Assembly (NCBI GenBank): GCA_019637095.1
Contig: JAHBWG010000008.1
Span: 100,431-164,430 of the forward strand
Reading direction: 5' to 3'
DNA: 64,000 bases
From: Sandaracinaceae bacterium
Lineage (GTDB): Bacteria; Myxococcota_A; Polyangia; Polyangiales; Sandaracinaceae
Translations under genes and position numbers: made by a program
Part shown: positions 46,397 through 56,305 of the stretch, piece by piece
How positions within the stretch are numbered: the stretch's first letter is position 1
Layout: every line of letters starts with the position of its first letter
The notes under the pieces: model-generated
What the model saw: the letters and a program-made list of their open reading frames with translations, nothing else
What the model was told of the DNA's origin: nothing
Database searches by the model: none

Positions 46397-47536
46397 ATGA
46401 GACACGCGCTCGCGCTCGCGCTCCTCGCCGGCTGCTCGTGCGGCGGGCCGGAGGCGCCCGTCGCGGGCGCGCCCTCGTCGCGCGCGCCCGACACCGAGGC
46501 ACCCGACCCCGAGGCACCCGACACCGCGGCGGCCGACTACGAGGTGCACGAGTGGGGGCTCTTGCGCGCGACGGCGGATGACGCCCTCTCCGCCGGCGCG
46601 ATCGGGCCCCCGCGCGCGGTCACGCCGATCACCGTCGACAAGCCGGTGCTCTACTTCCACACGAGCGCGCCGTTCGTGCTGCGCCGCGCCGAGGTCGACA
46701 CGCGGGGCGGGCGGATCGTGGAGGCGTGGCCCCCCGCGCGATCGAGCGATCCGTCTCGGCTGGTCTGGACCGACGTCCGGATCGATCCGAGCGGCGCGTG
46801 CGCGCCCTCGCCGCTGCCGACGCTCCGCGATCCCGCGTGCACGAGGCTCGGCCCCGGCGAGGTCTGCGAGGTCGCGGCGCTCGCGATCGTCCGGACCGAC
46901 GAGGCCGCGTGCGTGCGCACCGCCGAGCACACCGACTCGATGCTCTTCTACCGCGAGCGCACGCGCGGTCTGACCCCGCCGCTCCGCTTCGAGCGCACGA
47001 GCACGTACGAGGTCGTCGAGGTGACGAACGAGGGGACGAGCGCGATCCCGGGCTGGCTCGTGCGCCTGCACGACGACGGCACGAGCGTGCGCGCGCTCGC
47101 GGTGCGGCCGCCCGCGCCGGGCCAGCGCATCACCGTCGGCGCGGACTTCGCCGCGGCCACGGTGCCGCGCGCCGACGACGAGGTCGCGCAGGATCGCGCC
47201 GCCGTCGATGGACCCGCGCTCCCGGGCAGCCCCGAGCCGGGGCGGGCCGCGATCCGCGCGACGGTGCGCGAGCTCGGGTTGACGGAGGCCGAGGCGGACG
47301 CGTTCCTGCGCGCGTGGGATCCGACGCTCTTCGCGGTCACCACCGACGGCCGCTTCGGCGCGATCGACGTGCTGACGGCCGATGGAGATCCGGCGCCGCG
47401 CGAGTCGTTCCTCTACTTCCTGCCCGAGGCGGACTGCGAGCGCGTCTCTCACCTCACGCTCGACCCGCCGCCGCGCGCGATCCGCCGCGCGCTCGCGCTG
47501 TGGTCTCCGCTCCGCGCGTCCGGCGCTTCGCGTTGA
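46397..47536 (+). CDS. Lipoprotein, unknown function
   Basis: 379 aa. A short signal with lipobox LLAGCSCGG and an Ala/Pro/Asp/Glu linker (APDTEAPDPEAPD). The mature part starts YEVHEWGLLRATADD and contains several beta-rich stretches and eight or more cysteines (SGACAPSPLPT, DPACTRLGPGEVCEVA). VHEWGLxR motifs occur in myxobacterial secreted proteins of unknown role. It starts 41 nt after the arrestin-like gene, possibly in one transcript. Confidence 0.75.
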   Translation: MRHALALALLAGCSCGGPEAPVAGAPSSRAPDTEAPDPEAPDTAAADYEVHEWGLLRATADDALSAGAIGPPRAVTPITVDKPVLYFHTSAPFVLRRAEVDTRGGRIVEAWPPARSSDPSRLVWTDVRIDPSGACAPSPLPTLRDPACTRLGPGEVCEVAALAIVRTDEAACVRTAEHTDSMLFYRERTRGLTPPLRFERTSTYEVVEVTNEGTSAIPGWLVRLHDDGTSVRALAVRPPAPGQRITVGADFAAATVPRADDEVAQDRAAVDGPALPGSPEPGRAAIRATVRELGLTEAEADAFLRAWDPTLFAVTTDGRFGAIDVLTADGDPAPRESFLYFLPEADCERVSHLTLDPPPRAIRRALALWSPLRASGASR

Positions 47537-47573
47537 GCTCAGTCGGCGGCGAGCGACGCTCGGTCGAGGCGAG

Positions 47574-47825
47574 ATGCTGCTCGCGCGCGTCGAGCCCGCG
47601 GGGCCAGCCGCCGGGCCCTTCCGTACCGAACCGCGGGCGCGCGCCCGGCACGTGCTCGCGGTCGCCGCCTCGCCGCGAGCGCTCGCGACGCGCCTGCGCG
47701 CGCAGACGCGCGCTTGGCTCGCCTACGTGCTCGCGCTCGCCCTCGGCGCCGGCGCCCTCGTGCTCGCCGCGAGCTACGACGCATCGCCGGACCACTCGGT
47801 CGGCGCGAAGGTCTACGAAGCGTGA
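47574..47825 (+). CDS. Possible small membrane protein
   Basis: 83 aa from ATG 47574. A basic, Arg/Ala-rich N-terminal half precedes one strong transmembrane segment (LAYVLALALGAGALVLAA). It fills the gap between two lipoprotein genes on the same strand. No homologue is recognised, so the call rests on the open frame and the helix. Confidence 0.4.
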   Translation: MLLARVEPAGPAAGPFRTEPRARARHVLAVAASPRALATRLRAQTRAWLAYVLALALGAGALVLAASYDASPDHSVGAKVYEA

Positions 47826-47885
47826 GGTCCCATCGCCGCTCCGCGCATGGTTTCCCCGTTCGCCGAGGTCGACTACAAGCGTCTC

Positions 47886-48785
47886 ATGCGCGCCATCGTC
47901 GTGATGACATGCGTCGTCGTCGGCTGCGGGTCCACCGAACCGATGGCTCGCGTCCACTCGACCCCTGCAGGACACGAACGACCGATCCCCCCACCACCGG
48001 CGGAGCCGATCCCGGACGACTGGTGGCCGCCGTTGCTCCCTCGCTACCCCGGCGCCTCCGAGCTCGCGGCGCGCTCGTTCGACGGCTCGCTGCCCGAAGT
48101 ACGCTTCCAGGTCGAAGACGCCCGGACGACGTGGGAGCAGTGGGTGGCGTCCATCGAGGCTGCAGGGGGAGTGCTCGAGAATCTCCACGATTTCCGGATC
48201 GGCCGCTCCGCAACCATCGTGATCGGAGGCGAACGGTACTTCGCCAGCGTCCAGTTGGGCCGCCGGACTCGCAGTCACATCCGACGAGCGGCACCCGATC
48301 GACCTCACGTGGAGCGCCCATGCACACCGATCCCTGCGGCGGCGTTCAGCGTCCGGTACCGTCACGAGCGACCGCACATGACCTTCGTGATGACCCACTT
48401 CCTGGAGACCCGGTGGAGTCAGGACGTGGACGCCGACGGGGCACCGGACGCGCTCGTGCCGATTCCCCGCGACGAGTCCCCGCGGTCGGGATGCCCGGCC
48501 GACGTACGTTGGGACCTGTATCTCTCGCGCGGAGACTGCGGCCACCACCTCGGTCGCTTCGAGGGCGAAGTGTGGCGGGTCGACGGACGGCTCGGTCCCG
48601 TCATCGCTCTGCGCGAGGCAGATCACCCGACCGGGGAGCGCACCGAGATCAGGTACGACTTCGATGGGAGCTCCTACCGCGAGCGCAGTCGCGAGCTGCA
48701 CGAGGCGGATTGTGCGGCGCTCCCCGCGGGGTGCGGCGAGCGGGGTACCGTGACGTGCGAGGTCGAGCGCCGCGACGGGCGCTGA
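47886..48785 (+). CDS. Lipoprotein, unknown function
   Basis: 299 aa, start chosen at ATG 47886 because it gives a compact signal, MRAIVVMTCVVVGCG, with a lipobox; an in-frame ATG 13 codons upstream is possible. A Pro-rich linker (IPPPPAEPIPDDWWPPLLP) leads to a domain with DVDADGAPDALVPIP and GDCGHHLGRFEG, and a Cys-containing C-terminus. It is less GC-biased than its neighbours. The Asp-rich turn might bind calcium. Confidence 0.7.
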   Translation: MRAIVVMTCVVVGCGSTEPMARVHSTPAGHERPIPPPPAEPIPDDWWPPLLPRYPGASELAARSFDGSLPEVRFQVEDARTTWEQWVASIEAAGGVLENLHDFRIGRSATIVIGGERYFASVQLGRRTRSHIRRAAPDRPHVERPCTPIPAAAFSVRYRHERPHMTFVMTHFLETRWSQDVDADGAPDALVPIPRDESPRSGCPADVRWDLYLSRGDCGHHLGRFEGEVWRVDGRLGPVIALREADHPTGERTEIRYDFDGSSYRERSRELHEADCAALPAGCGERGTVTCEVERRDGR

Positions 48786-48789
48786 CGGC

Positions 48790-49662
48790 TCAACGCGCGA
48801 GGTGCGCGGCGATCGCGCCCATGCGCCGGAAGCGCCACGCCATCTCCGCGCCGGAGGTGCGGCTCGGCGCGACGCTCTCCCACGTCGCGCCGTCGGCGAC
48901 GAAGGAGATGCGGCTGAAGAACGGGAGGTTCGACTCGACGAGCTCGGCGAGCGCGCCGACGAGCGAGGGGTCGGCCAGCGCCGCCTGCAGGCGCGCGGGC
49001 TGGTCGGTGAAGCACGCGATGCGGTCAGAGAGCGGCGGCGGGAGCGGCACCTCGGACAGGCCGACCGCGCCCGCCCCGAGCCCGGCGAGCGCGGTCCGGG
49101 ACAGCAGCGCGAGGCGGTAGGGGGCGCGATGGTTCGTGTACATCGTGATGCTCAGCCGCGGCGCGAAGACCCCGCCGGGGTGCATGCTCGCCCAGTCCCC
49201 CGAGGTGAGCTCCATCACCAGCGACATCCTGCCTCGCGGCATCGGGTACGTCGCGACGCGCACGCGCTGCCCATCGATCTCGCCGACGAGCATCGGGAGC
49301 GTGCCGATCGCGTACCACCGCGGGACCCGAAGCGCGCCGCCGAGCTCGGCGCGGATCGCGTCGAGCACGGCCACGTCGGCGCCGCCCTGCTTCACGAGCG
49401 CGACCATCGGCACCGCCAGGAGCGTGGCGAACGCGAGCATGCACGGCACGCCCGCCGCCATCCCGAAGAAGAACGTCGCGCCCGGGTCGCCGTCGATCGC
49501 CAGCGCGGCGCCGTAGAGCGCGAGCGGCCCGGAGAAGAGCGCGACGAGGCCGACGCCGATCGCGCCGAGGCACCGGAGGGTCCACCTGCGCGTCGCGACG
49601 TTCGGGTCGCGATCCGCGAGGCCCTCGCCGCGGGACGGCGCGTCGCGGTAGGGGCTCGACAC
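48790..49662 (-). CDS. Two-helix membrane protein
   Basis: 290 aa if the GTG at 49662 is used; upstream in-frame codons are possible but lack coding character. Two hydrophobic segments (CLGAIGVGLVALFSGPLALYG and FFFGMAAGVPCMLAFATLLAV) are followed by a 190-residue domain with YAIGTLPMLVGEIDGQRVRV and SLVMELTSGDWASMHPGG. Its 3' end is 4 nt from that of the convergent lipoprotein gene. Unknown function. Confidence 0.65.
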   Translation of the reverse strand: MSSPYRDAPSRGEGLADRDPNVATRRWTLRCLGAIGVGLVALFSGPLALYGAALAIDGDPGATFFFGMAAGVPCMLAFATLLAVPMVALVKQGGADVAVLDAIRAELGGALRVPRWYAIGTLPMLVGEIDGQRVRVATYPMPRGRMSLVMELTSGDWASMHPGGVFAPRLSITMYTNHRAPYRLALLSRTALAGLGAGAVGLSEVPLPPPLSDRIACFTDQPARLQAALADPSLVGALAELVESNLPFFSRISFVADGATWESVAPSRTSGAEMAWRFRRMGAIAAHLAR

Positions 49663-49752
49663 GCTCCCACCATCGCGGACCTCGCACGCGAAGACAAGGG
49701 TCGCTCGCCCCGCGACCCGAGCCCGCTCGGCCAGGCTACGCTGTGCGCTCGG

Positions 49753-50167
49753 ATGCCCGACGCACCGCGCGACGCGCACGACATCGAAGGCTCGACCCTC
49801 GAGCTGCGCGCGGGGTCGTCGATCGCGCTCTCCCCGACGCTGCCGGCGGTGCTGCCCCAGGAGGTCCTGGTCGCGCTCGGCACCACGATCTCGGGGGTGG
49901 AGGCGACGGTCGACGCGGCAGCGACGGCGCCACGCGCCACGCGCACGCTCGGCGCGGCGAGCGAGGAGCGTTACCAGCTCGGCGAGGGCGGGCCGGCTCG
50001 ATCAGCTCGGGCATCGGGCCCACGCGTTCGCGCTGCTGCGCGCGGCCGACGCGATCGGCGGTGAGGAGATCGCCCCCGAGCTCGCGCGCGCCGGCTTCTT
50101 CGCGCACACCGACGAGCCGCAACCGATCGTGCTGTCGCCGCACCCGACGCTCGCGCAGACCGGCTAA
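49753..50167 (+). pseudogene. Small ORF broken by one frameshift
   Basis: From ATG 49753 the frame reads MPDAPRDAHDIEGSTLELRA and on to ASEERYQLGEG near 49990. Good coding text then continues in the +1 frame as RLDQLGHRAHAFALLRAADA and EEIAPELARAGFFAHTDEP, ending at TAA 50167. A single indel in a G-rich run separates the two halves, so this is either a fresh pseudogene or a sequencing/assembly error. The intact protein would be about 138 aa, helical, and of unknown function. Confidence 0.6.
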
Positions 50168-50243
50168 CTAGAGTACGCAACGCAGCTTGCCTGCGCGCTC
50201 GACGCGCTCGGCGCGGTGGCGCGTCGGCGCGTACCATGGCGGG

Positions 50244-51482
50244 GTGGACGGCCGTGGTGCGGCGAGGTGGCTGGCGGCGCTCGCGCTGTCGGGGTGCGGG
50301 CTGGTGCTCGACCTCGACCCGCGGCGCGAGGAGCCGCTCCGCGACGCCGGCGCCGACGCGGCGCTCCGCGACGCCGGCGCGCCCGAGCGCGACGCCGGCC
50401 CGGATGGTGGCGGGGACGGCGGCGCAGACGGCGGCGCGGACGGCGGCGCGGACGGCGGCGCAGACGCGGGCCCCAACGCGTTCGCGTGCGTCGAGGGCGA
50501 GACCTTCCGGGAGGAGTCCTTCGTCGCGAGCGGCCTCGTCGAGACGGCCTCGCGCGGCGACGAGGTCGCGGTCGTCTATCACCAGGCGGTCGACCGCGCG
50601 CTGATCCAGATCCTCGACCCCGCGCTGCGCCCGGTGGCCCAGCACCCATGGGACGGCACGCTCGATCCGTCGCGGCTCGCGACCACCGCGCGCGGCTTCG
50701 CGATGCTCGAGCGCTACGACGAGCGCGTCGGGATCGTGGAGGTGCCGAGCGGCGCCCGCGCGATGACGTCGGGGGGCGTCACCGCCGCCGGCTTGTCGTC
50801 CGACGATCCCCCGTTCGGCGCGATCGGCGCGATCCTCTTCGGACCGAGCTTCGCGCTCCCCGGGCTGATCGAGCTCGACGTCGCTGGCGGCGGCGTGAGC
50901 GTCAACATGATCCCCGCGCTCGGCGCCGGCCCGAGCGTGCTCGACGCGCGCCTCGAGCACGTCGTCGAGCGCGCCGCCTACGTGACCGCGTGGGCGGAGC
51001 CGAGCGCCGTGCGCGTCGCGCGGTTCAGCGACACCACGCGCACGCTCGTCGGCGCGCCCGTGACGATCACGGCGGCGCTGATGCGGGAGCCCGACCTGAC
51101 GATGGCGGTCGCGGCCGACCGCGTCGCGCTCGCGTTTCGCGTCGTCGACGGCGGCGCGATCGCGGTGCTCGATCCCGCGGGCGTGGCGCACCTCCTCGTC
51201 GGTGGCGCGGAGCCTCGGAGCAGCGCGGCGGCGGTCGCCGCACACCGCGGCGCGCCCGGCTTCGGCGTGGCGCGGGTGGTGGGCACGGAGCTCCGGTTCG
51301 AGCTGCGCCGGTGGGCCGACCCGACGCTGCTCGGGGCCGCGCTCGTGGTGGGCGCGCCGACCGAGGGCGACGTGCTGCACGTCCGGGCCGAGCCCGCGCC
51401 GGGGCACTTCCTCGTGGCGCGCAAGCCGCGCACCCACGGCGGGCCGCTGACGGTGACGCGCGTCCGCTGCCGCTTCGAGTGA
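50244..51482 (+). CDS. Lipoprotein A with Asp-Gly-Gly-Ala spacer
   Basis: 412 aa from a GTG at 50244. Lipobox ALSGCG, then an Asp/Ala/Arg spacer and about four and a half units of a 12-nt repeat (GADGGADGGADGG; 50415-50467) that could change length in frame. The mature domain is beta-rich (FVASGLVETASRGDEVAVVY, GFAMLERYDERVGIVEVPSG) and ends in an RCRFE tail. Its last 225 bp are copied, decayed, at two further places (56648 and 61421), each time with the sequence that follows. Confidence 0.8.
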   Translation: MDGRGAARWLAALALSGCGLVLDLDPRREEPLRDAGADAALRDAGAPERDAGPDGGGDGGADGGADGGADGGADAGPNAFACVEGETFREESFVASGLVETASRGDEVAVVYHQAVDRALIQILDPALRPVAQHPWDGTLDPSRLATTARGFAMLERYDERVGIVEVPSGARAMTSGGVTAAGLSSDDPPFGAIGAILFGPSFALPGLIELDVAGGGVSVNMIPALGAGPSVLDARLEHVVERAAYVTAWAEPSAVRVARFSDTTRTLVGAPVTITAALMREPDLTMAVAADRVALAFRVVDGGAIAVLDPAGVAHLLVGGAEPRSSAAAVAAHRGAPGFGVARVVGTELRFELRRWADPTLLGAALVVGAPTEGDVLHVRAEPAPGHFLVARKPRTHGGPLTVTRVRCRFE

Positions 51483-51605
51483 CCTCGACGCGCGCCCGCG
51501 ATCGCAGGCACGCTCGGACGATGCGAGCACAGGGAAGCAGAGCGCGTGCGATCGCGCTGAGCGCGTGCGACGGGCGGACGACGACGACGCGGGCGCCGCG
51601 CCGCC
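51257..51605 (+). repeat. Junction repeat, copy 1
   Basis: This copy comprises the 3' end of lipoprotein gene A (intact here), the spacer gacctcg...gatcgcaggcacgctcgg, and a start like that of lipoprotein gene B (MRAQGSRARAIALSACDG), which lacks 12 nt and then runs out. It matches 61421 onward closely. See the other copies at 56648 and 61421. Confidence 0.85.
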
Positions 51606-52186
51606 GTCACGCCGAAGTACCACTCTCCCTCCCATGGGTGGATCGCGAGACCGAAGGATGCGCGCGCGGCACGCGACTCGACGGATCGGCGCTCCCGCAC
51701 GTCGGACTCGAGCGCCTCCGCGCGCGCTAGAGTCCTCAGCCCGCGGACACACGTCTCGACGAAGGAGCCGTCGCGCGAGCTGATCCATGAGGCGCCTGAC
51801 CGCCGCGGGCGTCGGCGCGCTGGTCGGCGCCGCGCTCCTCTTCCTTCGCGGCGGCGTGATCCTCGGGGAGCTCGAGCGCGCGCCCCCTGACGAACCGGAA
51901 GCGGCGACGGCGCACGTCTCGCTCACGCTCGCAGCGTGCAGCTCACCGGGCGCTTCTGATGCGCGACGTGGACCTCGCGCATCACCGGTCCGCTTGACCC
52001 GCGCAGGAGCGCGCCACACCCTTGGCCGCGATGTTCGATGGCCGCCCCAGCTCCAACCCCCACTGCCTGCGCGCGAGCGACGGCGGCTCGGGTGAGCGTC
52101 GCACGGGCTAGCCAGTCGAGCCCACGCCCTGCTCGCCCGAGGCCGCTTGGATCCCCAAGCGGCTTCGCTCGCGTTTGGACCCCCCG
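51606..52186. other. Spacer with decayed ORFs
   Basis: No firm gene. The best open frame starts at ATG 51787 (MRRLTAAGVGALVGAALLFL), a single hydrophobic helix, but loses coding character after about 50 codons. It probably holds the remains of one or two genes at the left edge of the RNA-repair cassette. Confidence 0.4.
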
Positions 52187-53584
52187 ATGCTCCTCACGAT
52201 CACGACCACCCACCGCCCCGCGACCGACCTCGGGTACTTGCTCGGCAAGCGCCCCGATCGCGTGCAGTCCTTCGAGCTCCCCTCGGGCCGAGCGCACGTC
52301 TTCTACCCGGAGGCCAGCGACGCGCGCTGCACCGCCGCGCTGTTGCTCGACCTCGATCCGCTCGACCTCGTGCGGGCGGCGCGCCGGTCCAAGACGCGCG
52401 ACGAGCTTCTGACCCACTACGTGAACGATCGGCCATACGCGTCGTCGTCGTTCACGAGCGCCGCCATCAGCCGCGTGTTCGGCGCGGCCCTCGGCGGACG
52501 GAGCCGCGAGCGTCCAGAGCTCGCCGCGACGGCCATCCCGCTCGAGGCGACCCTCGCCACGTTGCCCGTGCGCGGCGGCGAGCGGTTCCTGCGCGAGCTC
52601 TTCGAGCCGCTCGGGTACGAGGTGGAGGCCGCGCGCGAGCCGCTCGACCCGCGCTTCGAGGCCTGGGGTGGCAGCCGCTACTACCGGGTGACCCTGCGCG
52701 CCACGACGACCCTCGGGCGACTGCTGACGCACCTCTTCGTGCTCGTGCCCGTGCTCGACGACGACAAGCACTACTGGGTCGGCGACGACGAGGTCGAGAA
52801 GCTGCTCGCCAAGGGCGCGGACTGGCTGCCCGATCACCCGCGCCGCGAGGAGATCACGCGCCGCTACCTCAAGCGCCAGGGCGCTCTGACGCGCCGTGCG
52901 CTGGAGCGTCTCATCGCAACGGAGTCGGCGCCGATCGAGGACGAGCCGGAGCTGGACGAGGCAGAGGACGCCCTCGAGACGAAGGTGAGCCTGAACGAGC
53001 GGCGGCTGGCGGCGGTCCTCGCGACGCTCCGCGACGTGGGGGCCGCGCGAGTGCTCGACCTGGGCTGCGGCGAGGGCCGTCTGCTGCGCGAGCTCCTGCG
53101 CGACCGGCGCTTCGAGCGCGTGGTCGGGCTCGACGTGTCCACCCGCGCGCTCGGGCGCGCACACGAGCGGCTTCGGCTCGAGACGCTGCCGCCGGCGCAG
53201 CGGGCGCGGATCGAGCTGCTCCACGGATCGCTCACCTACCGCGACGCGCGCCTCGCTGGCTTCGACGCCGCCTGCGCGGTGGAGGTGATCGAGCACCTCG
53301 ACCCGTGGCGGCTCGACGCCTTCGCGCGCGTCGTCTTCGAGCACGCGGCCCCTCGCACGGTGATCCTCACGACGCCCAACGCCGAGTTCAACGTCCGCTT
53401 CGATGGGCTCGCCGCGGGCGCGCATCGCCACGCGGACCACCGCTTCGAGTGGAGCCGCGAGGAGTTCGGAGCGTGGGCCCACGCCACCGCCGCGCGCTTC
53501 GGCTACACGGTGCGTCTCATCCCCGTCGGCGACATCGACGAGGAGGTCGGCCCACCGACCCAGATGGGAGTGTTCTCGCGATGA
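52187..53584 (+). CDS. hen1: Bacterial Hen1: 3'-terminal RNA ribose 2'-O-methyltransferase
   Basis: 465 aa from ATG 52187, with the classic N-terminus MLLTITTTHRPATDLGYLLG. The N-terminal half (about 1-240) is the domain that activates the Pnkp ligase. The C-terminal half is the methyltransferase: VLDLGCGEGRLLREL (near 289), metal-binding EVIEHLDPWRLDAF and HADHRFEWS. It methylates the 2'-OH at the broken end so that repaired RNA resists re-cleavage. It overlaps pnkp by 4 nt (ATGA at 53581-53584). Confidence 0.95.
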   Translation: MLLTITTTHRPATDLGYLLGKRPDRVQSFELPSGRAHVFYPEASDARCTAALLLDLDPLDLVRAARRSKTRDELLTHYVNDRPYASSSFTSAAISRVFGAALGGRSRERPELAATAIPLEATLATLPVRGGERFLRELFEPLGYEVEAAREPLDPRFEAWGGSRYYRVTLRATTTLGRLLTHLFVLVPVLDDDKHYWVGDDEVEKLLAKGADWLPDHPRREEITRRYLKRQGALTRRALERLIATESAPIEDEPELDEAEDALETKVSLNERRLAAVLATLRDVGAARVLDLGCGEGRLLRELLRDRRFERVVGLDVSTRALGRAHERLRLETLPPAQRARIELLHGSLTYRDARLAGFDAACAVEVIEHLDPWRLDAFARVVFEHAAPRTVILTTPNAEFNVRFDGLAAGAHRHADHRFEWSREEFGAWAHATAARFGYTVRLIPVGDIDEEVGPPTQMGVFSR

Positions 53585-56112
53585 ACGTCCAGATCCCCGA
53601 GCTCGGCCTCGTGGCGCTCGTCGGCCCGTCCGGGTCCGGCAAGAGCACGTTCGCGCGGCGTCACTTCCGCCCGACCGAGATCCTCTCCTCCGACTTCTGT
53701 CGCGGGCTCGTCTCGGACGACGAGAACGATCAGAGCGCGAGCGCCGACGCCTTCGAGCTGCTGCACGTGATCGCCCAGAAGCGCCTCGCGCGCGGCCGAC
53801 TCGTCGTCGTCGACGCGACGAACGTCCAGAAGGAGGCGCGCCAGCCGCTGGTTCGAATCGCGCGCGAGCAGCACGTGCTCGCGACCGCGATCGTGCTGGA
53901 TCTGCCGCCGAGCCTCTGCGACGCGCGCAACGCCGCGCGCGCCGATCGGAGCTTCGGCCCACACGTCGTCCGCCACCAGTCCGCGCAGCTCCGCAAGACC
54001 CTGCGCGGGCTCCAGCGGGAGGGGTTCCGTTACGTCCACGTTCTGTCCACGCCGGAGGCGGTCGACGCGACGACGGTCGAGCGCACGAAGCTGTGGACGG
54101 ACCGCCGCAGCGAGCGCGGGCCGTTCGACATCATCGGCGACGTCCACGGCTGCCGCGACGAGCTCGTCGCGCTGCTCGTCGAGCTCGGCTACGAGGCGAC
54201 CGACGCCGACGGGCGTCCGCGGTTCGCGCACCCGGAGGGGCGCAAGGCGGTTTTCGTTGGCGACCTGGTCGACCGCGGACCGGACTCGCCCGGCGTCCTC
54301 GAGATCGTCATGACGATGGTCCGGCACGACGCCGCGATCTGCGTGCCCGGCAACCACGAGATCAAGCTGCGCCGCAAGCTCGACGGGCGCGACGTGCGGC
54401 TCACGCACGGCCTCGCCGAGACGATGGCGCAGCTCGAGGGCCGGCCGGAGGCGTTCCTCTCCGAGGTGCGCTCCTTCATCGACGGGCTCGTGAGCCACTA
54501 CGTGTTCGACGACGGAAAGCTCGTGGTCGCGCACGCGGGGATGAAGGAGGCGTTCCAGGGGCGCGCGTCGGGAAAGGTCCGCGAGTTCGCGCTCTACGGC
54601 GAGACCACCGGCGAGACGGACGAGTACGGCCTGCCGGTTCGCTTCGACTGGGCCAGCCAATACCGCGGTCGCGCGATGGTCGTCTACGGGCACACGCCGG
54701 TCCCGCGCGCGGAGTGGATCAACGGCACCCTGTGCCTCGACACGGGCTGCGTGTTCGGCGGCGAGCTGACCGCCCTGCGCTACCCCGAGCGCGAGCTGGT
54801 CTCGGTGCCGGCGGGGCGCGTCTACTACGCGCCGGTTCGCCCCCTGGGGTCGGCGGCCGAGCCGACCCGCGACGACCTGCTCGATCTCGACGACGTGATG
54901 GGCAAGCGCATCGTCGCGACCCGGATCGCGCGCACCGTCACGATCCAAGAGCGGAACGCAGCGGCTGCGCTCGAGGTGATGAGTCGCTTCGGCGTGGATC
55001 CGCGTTGGCTGATCTACCTGCCGCCGACCATGTCGCCGACGGCGACGAGCTCGCTCGGGGACTTCCTCGAGCACCCGCACGAGGCGTTCGACTACTACCG
55101 CCGCGAGGCCCTGCCCCGCGTCGTGTGCCAGGAGAAGCACATGGGCTCGCGCGCGGTCCTCGTGGTGTGCCGCGACGCCGAGGCGGCCGCGGCGCGATTC
55201 GGCGTGTCCGACGGCCGCCGTGGCGTGATCACCTCGCGCACCGGCCGACCGTTCTTCGAGGACGTCGCCCTCGAGGTCGCCATGGTTGCCCGGGTCGCCG
55301 ACGCGGCACAGGAGGCGGGGCTCTTCGACGAGCTCGCGACGAGCTGGCTGTGTCTGGATGCCGAGCTCCTGCCGTGGTCGGCGAAGGCACAATCGCTCTT
55401 GCGCGGCCAGTACGCCGCGGTGGCGGCGGCCGGCCGATCGGGGCTGGGTGCGGCGGTCGAGGCGCTGCGCGCGTGCGCGTCGCGCGATGGAGGTGACGCG
55501 AGCGAGCTGCTCGCGCGCTTCGAGGCGCGGCACGATCACCTCGCCGGCTACGAGGCGGCCTACGCGCGCTACTGCTGGCCGGTGCAGGGTCTCGACGGCT
55601 ACGCCCTCGCTCCGTTCCACGTGCTCGCGTCCGAGGGCCGCGTGCACACGAATGAGGACCACGTCTGGCACATGGAGACGCTCGCTAGGATCTGCGCGGC
55701 CGACCCGAGCCTGCTCCGCGCGACGCGGTACCGCGTCGTCGACCTCTCCGACCCCGACAGTGAGGCCGCCGCGACCGCGTGGTGGATCGAGCAAGTCGCC
55801 GCCGGCGGCGAGGGCATGGTCGTCAAGCCGCTCGAGTGGTTGCCCACGGGCCGGAGCGACTTCGTGCAGCCGGCCTTGAAGGTCCGCGGACCCGAGTACC
55901 TGCGCATCATCTACGGGCCCGAGTACCTCTCGCACCTCCCGCGGCTTCGCCGCCGCGGGCTGGGCGCGAAGCGGCGGCTCGCGCAGAAGGAGTTCGCGCT
56001 CGGCATCGAGGGGCTCGAGCGCTTCGTCGCGGGCGCGCCGCTCTACCGCGTGCACGAGTGCGTCTTCGGCGTGCTCGCCCTCGAGAGCGAGCCCGTCGAC
56101 CCCCGGCTCTGA
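53581..56112 (+). CDS. pnkp: Bacterial Pnkp: polynucleotide kinase-phosphatase-ligase
   Basis: 843 aa with the three expected modules. Kinase: VGPSGSGKST at 15-24. Metallophosphatase: FDIIGDVHGC near 185, FVGDLVDRGPDS, VPGNHEIK and VYGHTPVP. Ligase/adenylyltransferase: nucleotidyl Lys in CQEKHMGSRAV near 519, VHTNEDHVWHMETLAR and GGEGMVVKP. Pnkp heals and, with Hen1, seals RNA cut by ribotoxins such as anticodon nucleases. Only the two core genes are present here. Confidence 0.96.
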   Translation: MNVQIPELGLVALVGPSGSGKSTFARRHFRPTEILSSDFCRGLVSDDENDQSASADAFELLHVIAQKRLARGRLVVVDATNVQKEARQPLVRIAREQHVLATAIVLDLPPSLCDARNAARADRSFGPHVVRHQSAQLRKTLRGLQREGFRYVHVLSTPEAVDATTVERTKLWTDRRSERGPFDIIGDVHGCRDELVALLVELGYEATDADGRPRFAHPEGRKAVFVGDLVDRGPDSPGVLEIVMTMVRHDAAICVPGNHEIKLRRKLDGRDVRLTHGLAETMAQLEGRPEAFLSEVRSFIDGLVSHYVFDDGKLVVAHAGMKEAFQGRASGKVREFALYGETTGETDEYGLPVRFDWASQYRGRAMVVYGHTPVPRAEWINGTLCLDTGCVFGGELTALRYPERELVSVPAGRVYYAPVRPLGSAAEPTRDDLLDLDDVMGKRIVATRIARTVTIQERNAAAALEVMSRFGVDPRWLIYLPPTMSPTATSSLGDFLEHPHEAFDYYRREALPRVVCQEKHMGSRAVLVVCRDAEAAAARFGVSDGRRGVITSRTGRPFFEDVALEVAMVARVADAAQEAGLFDELATSWLCLDAELLPWSAKAQSLLRGQYAAVAAAGRSGLGAAVEALRACASRDGGDASELLARFEARHDHLAGYEAAYARYCWPVQGLDGYALAPFHVLASEGRVHTNEDHVWHMETLARICAADPSLLRATRYRVVDLSDPDSEAAATAWWIEQVAAGGEGMVVKPLEWLPTGRSDFVQPALKVRGPEYLRIIYGPEYLSHLPRLRRRGLGAKRRLAQKEFALGIEGLERFVAGAPLYRVHECVFGVLALESEPVDPRL

Positions 56113-56305
56113 CCTCGGCTCCGCCGCTGACCCAAGCCCTGCCTTCTCGCCGTTGGTATATGGGGGTATGGCGTTCGAGCCCGACTTGGTGGTACCGGCG
56201 CGTCGGTTGGATGGCCTTCCCACGGACGCGCGGTGAGCAGTCCTCGATCGCCTGCTGCGCGGGTCGCGGCGGCAGCGGCGGCGTCCCTCGTGCTATGTCG
56301 GTCCG

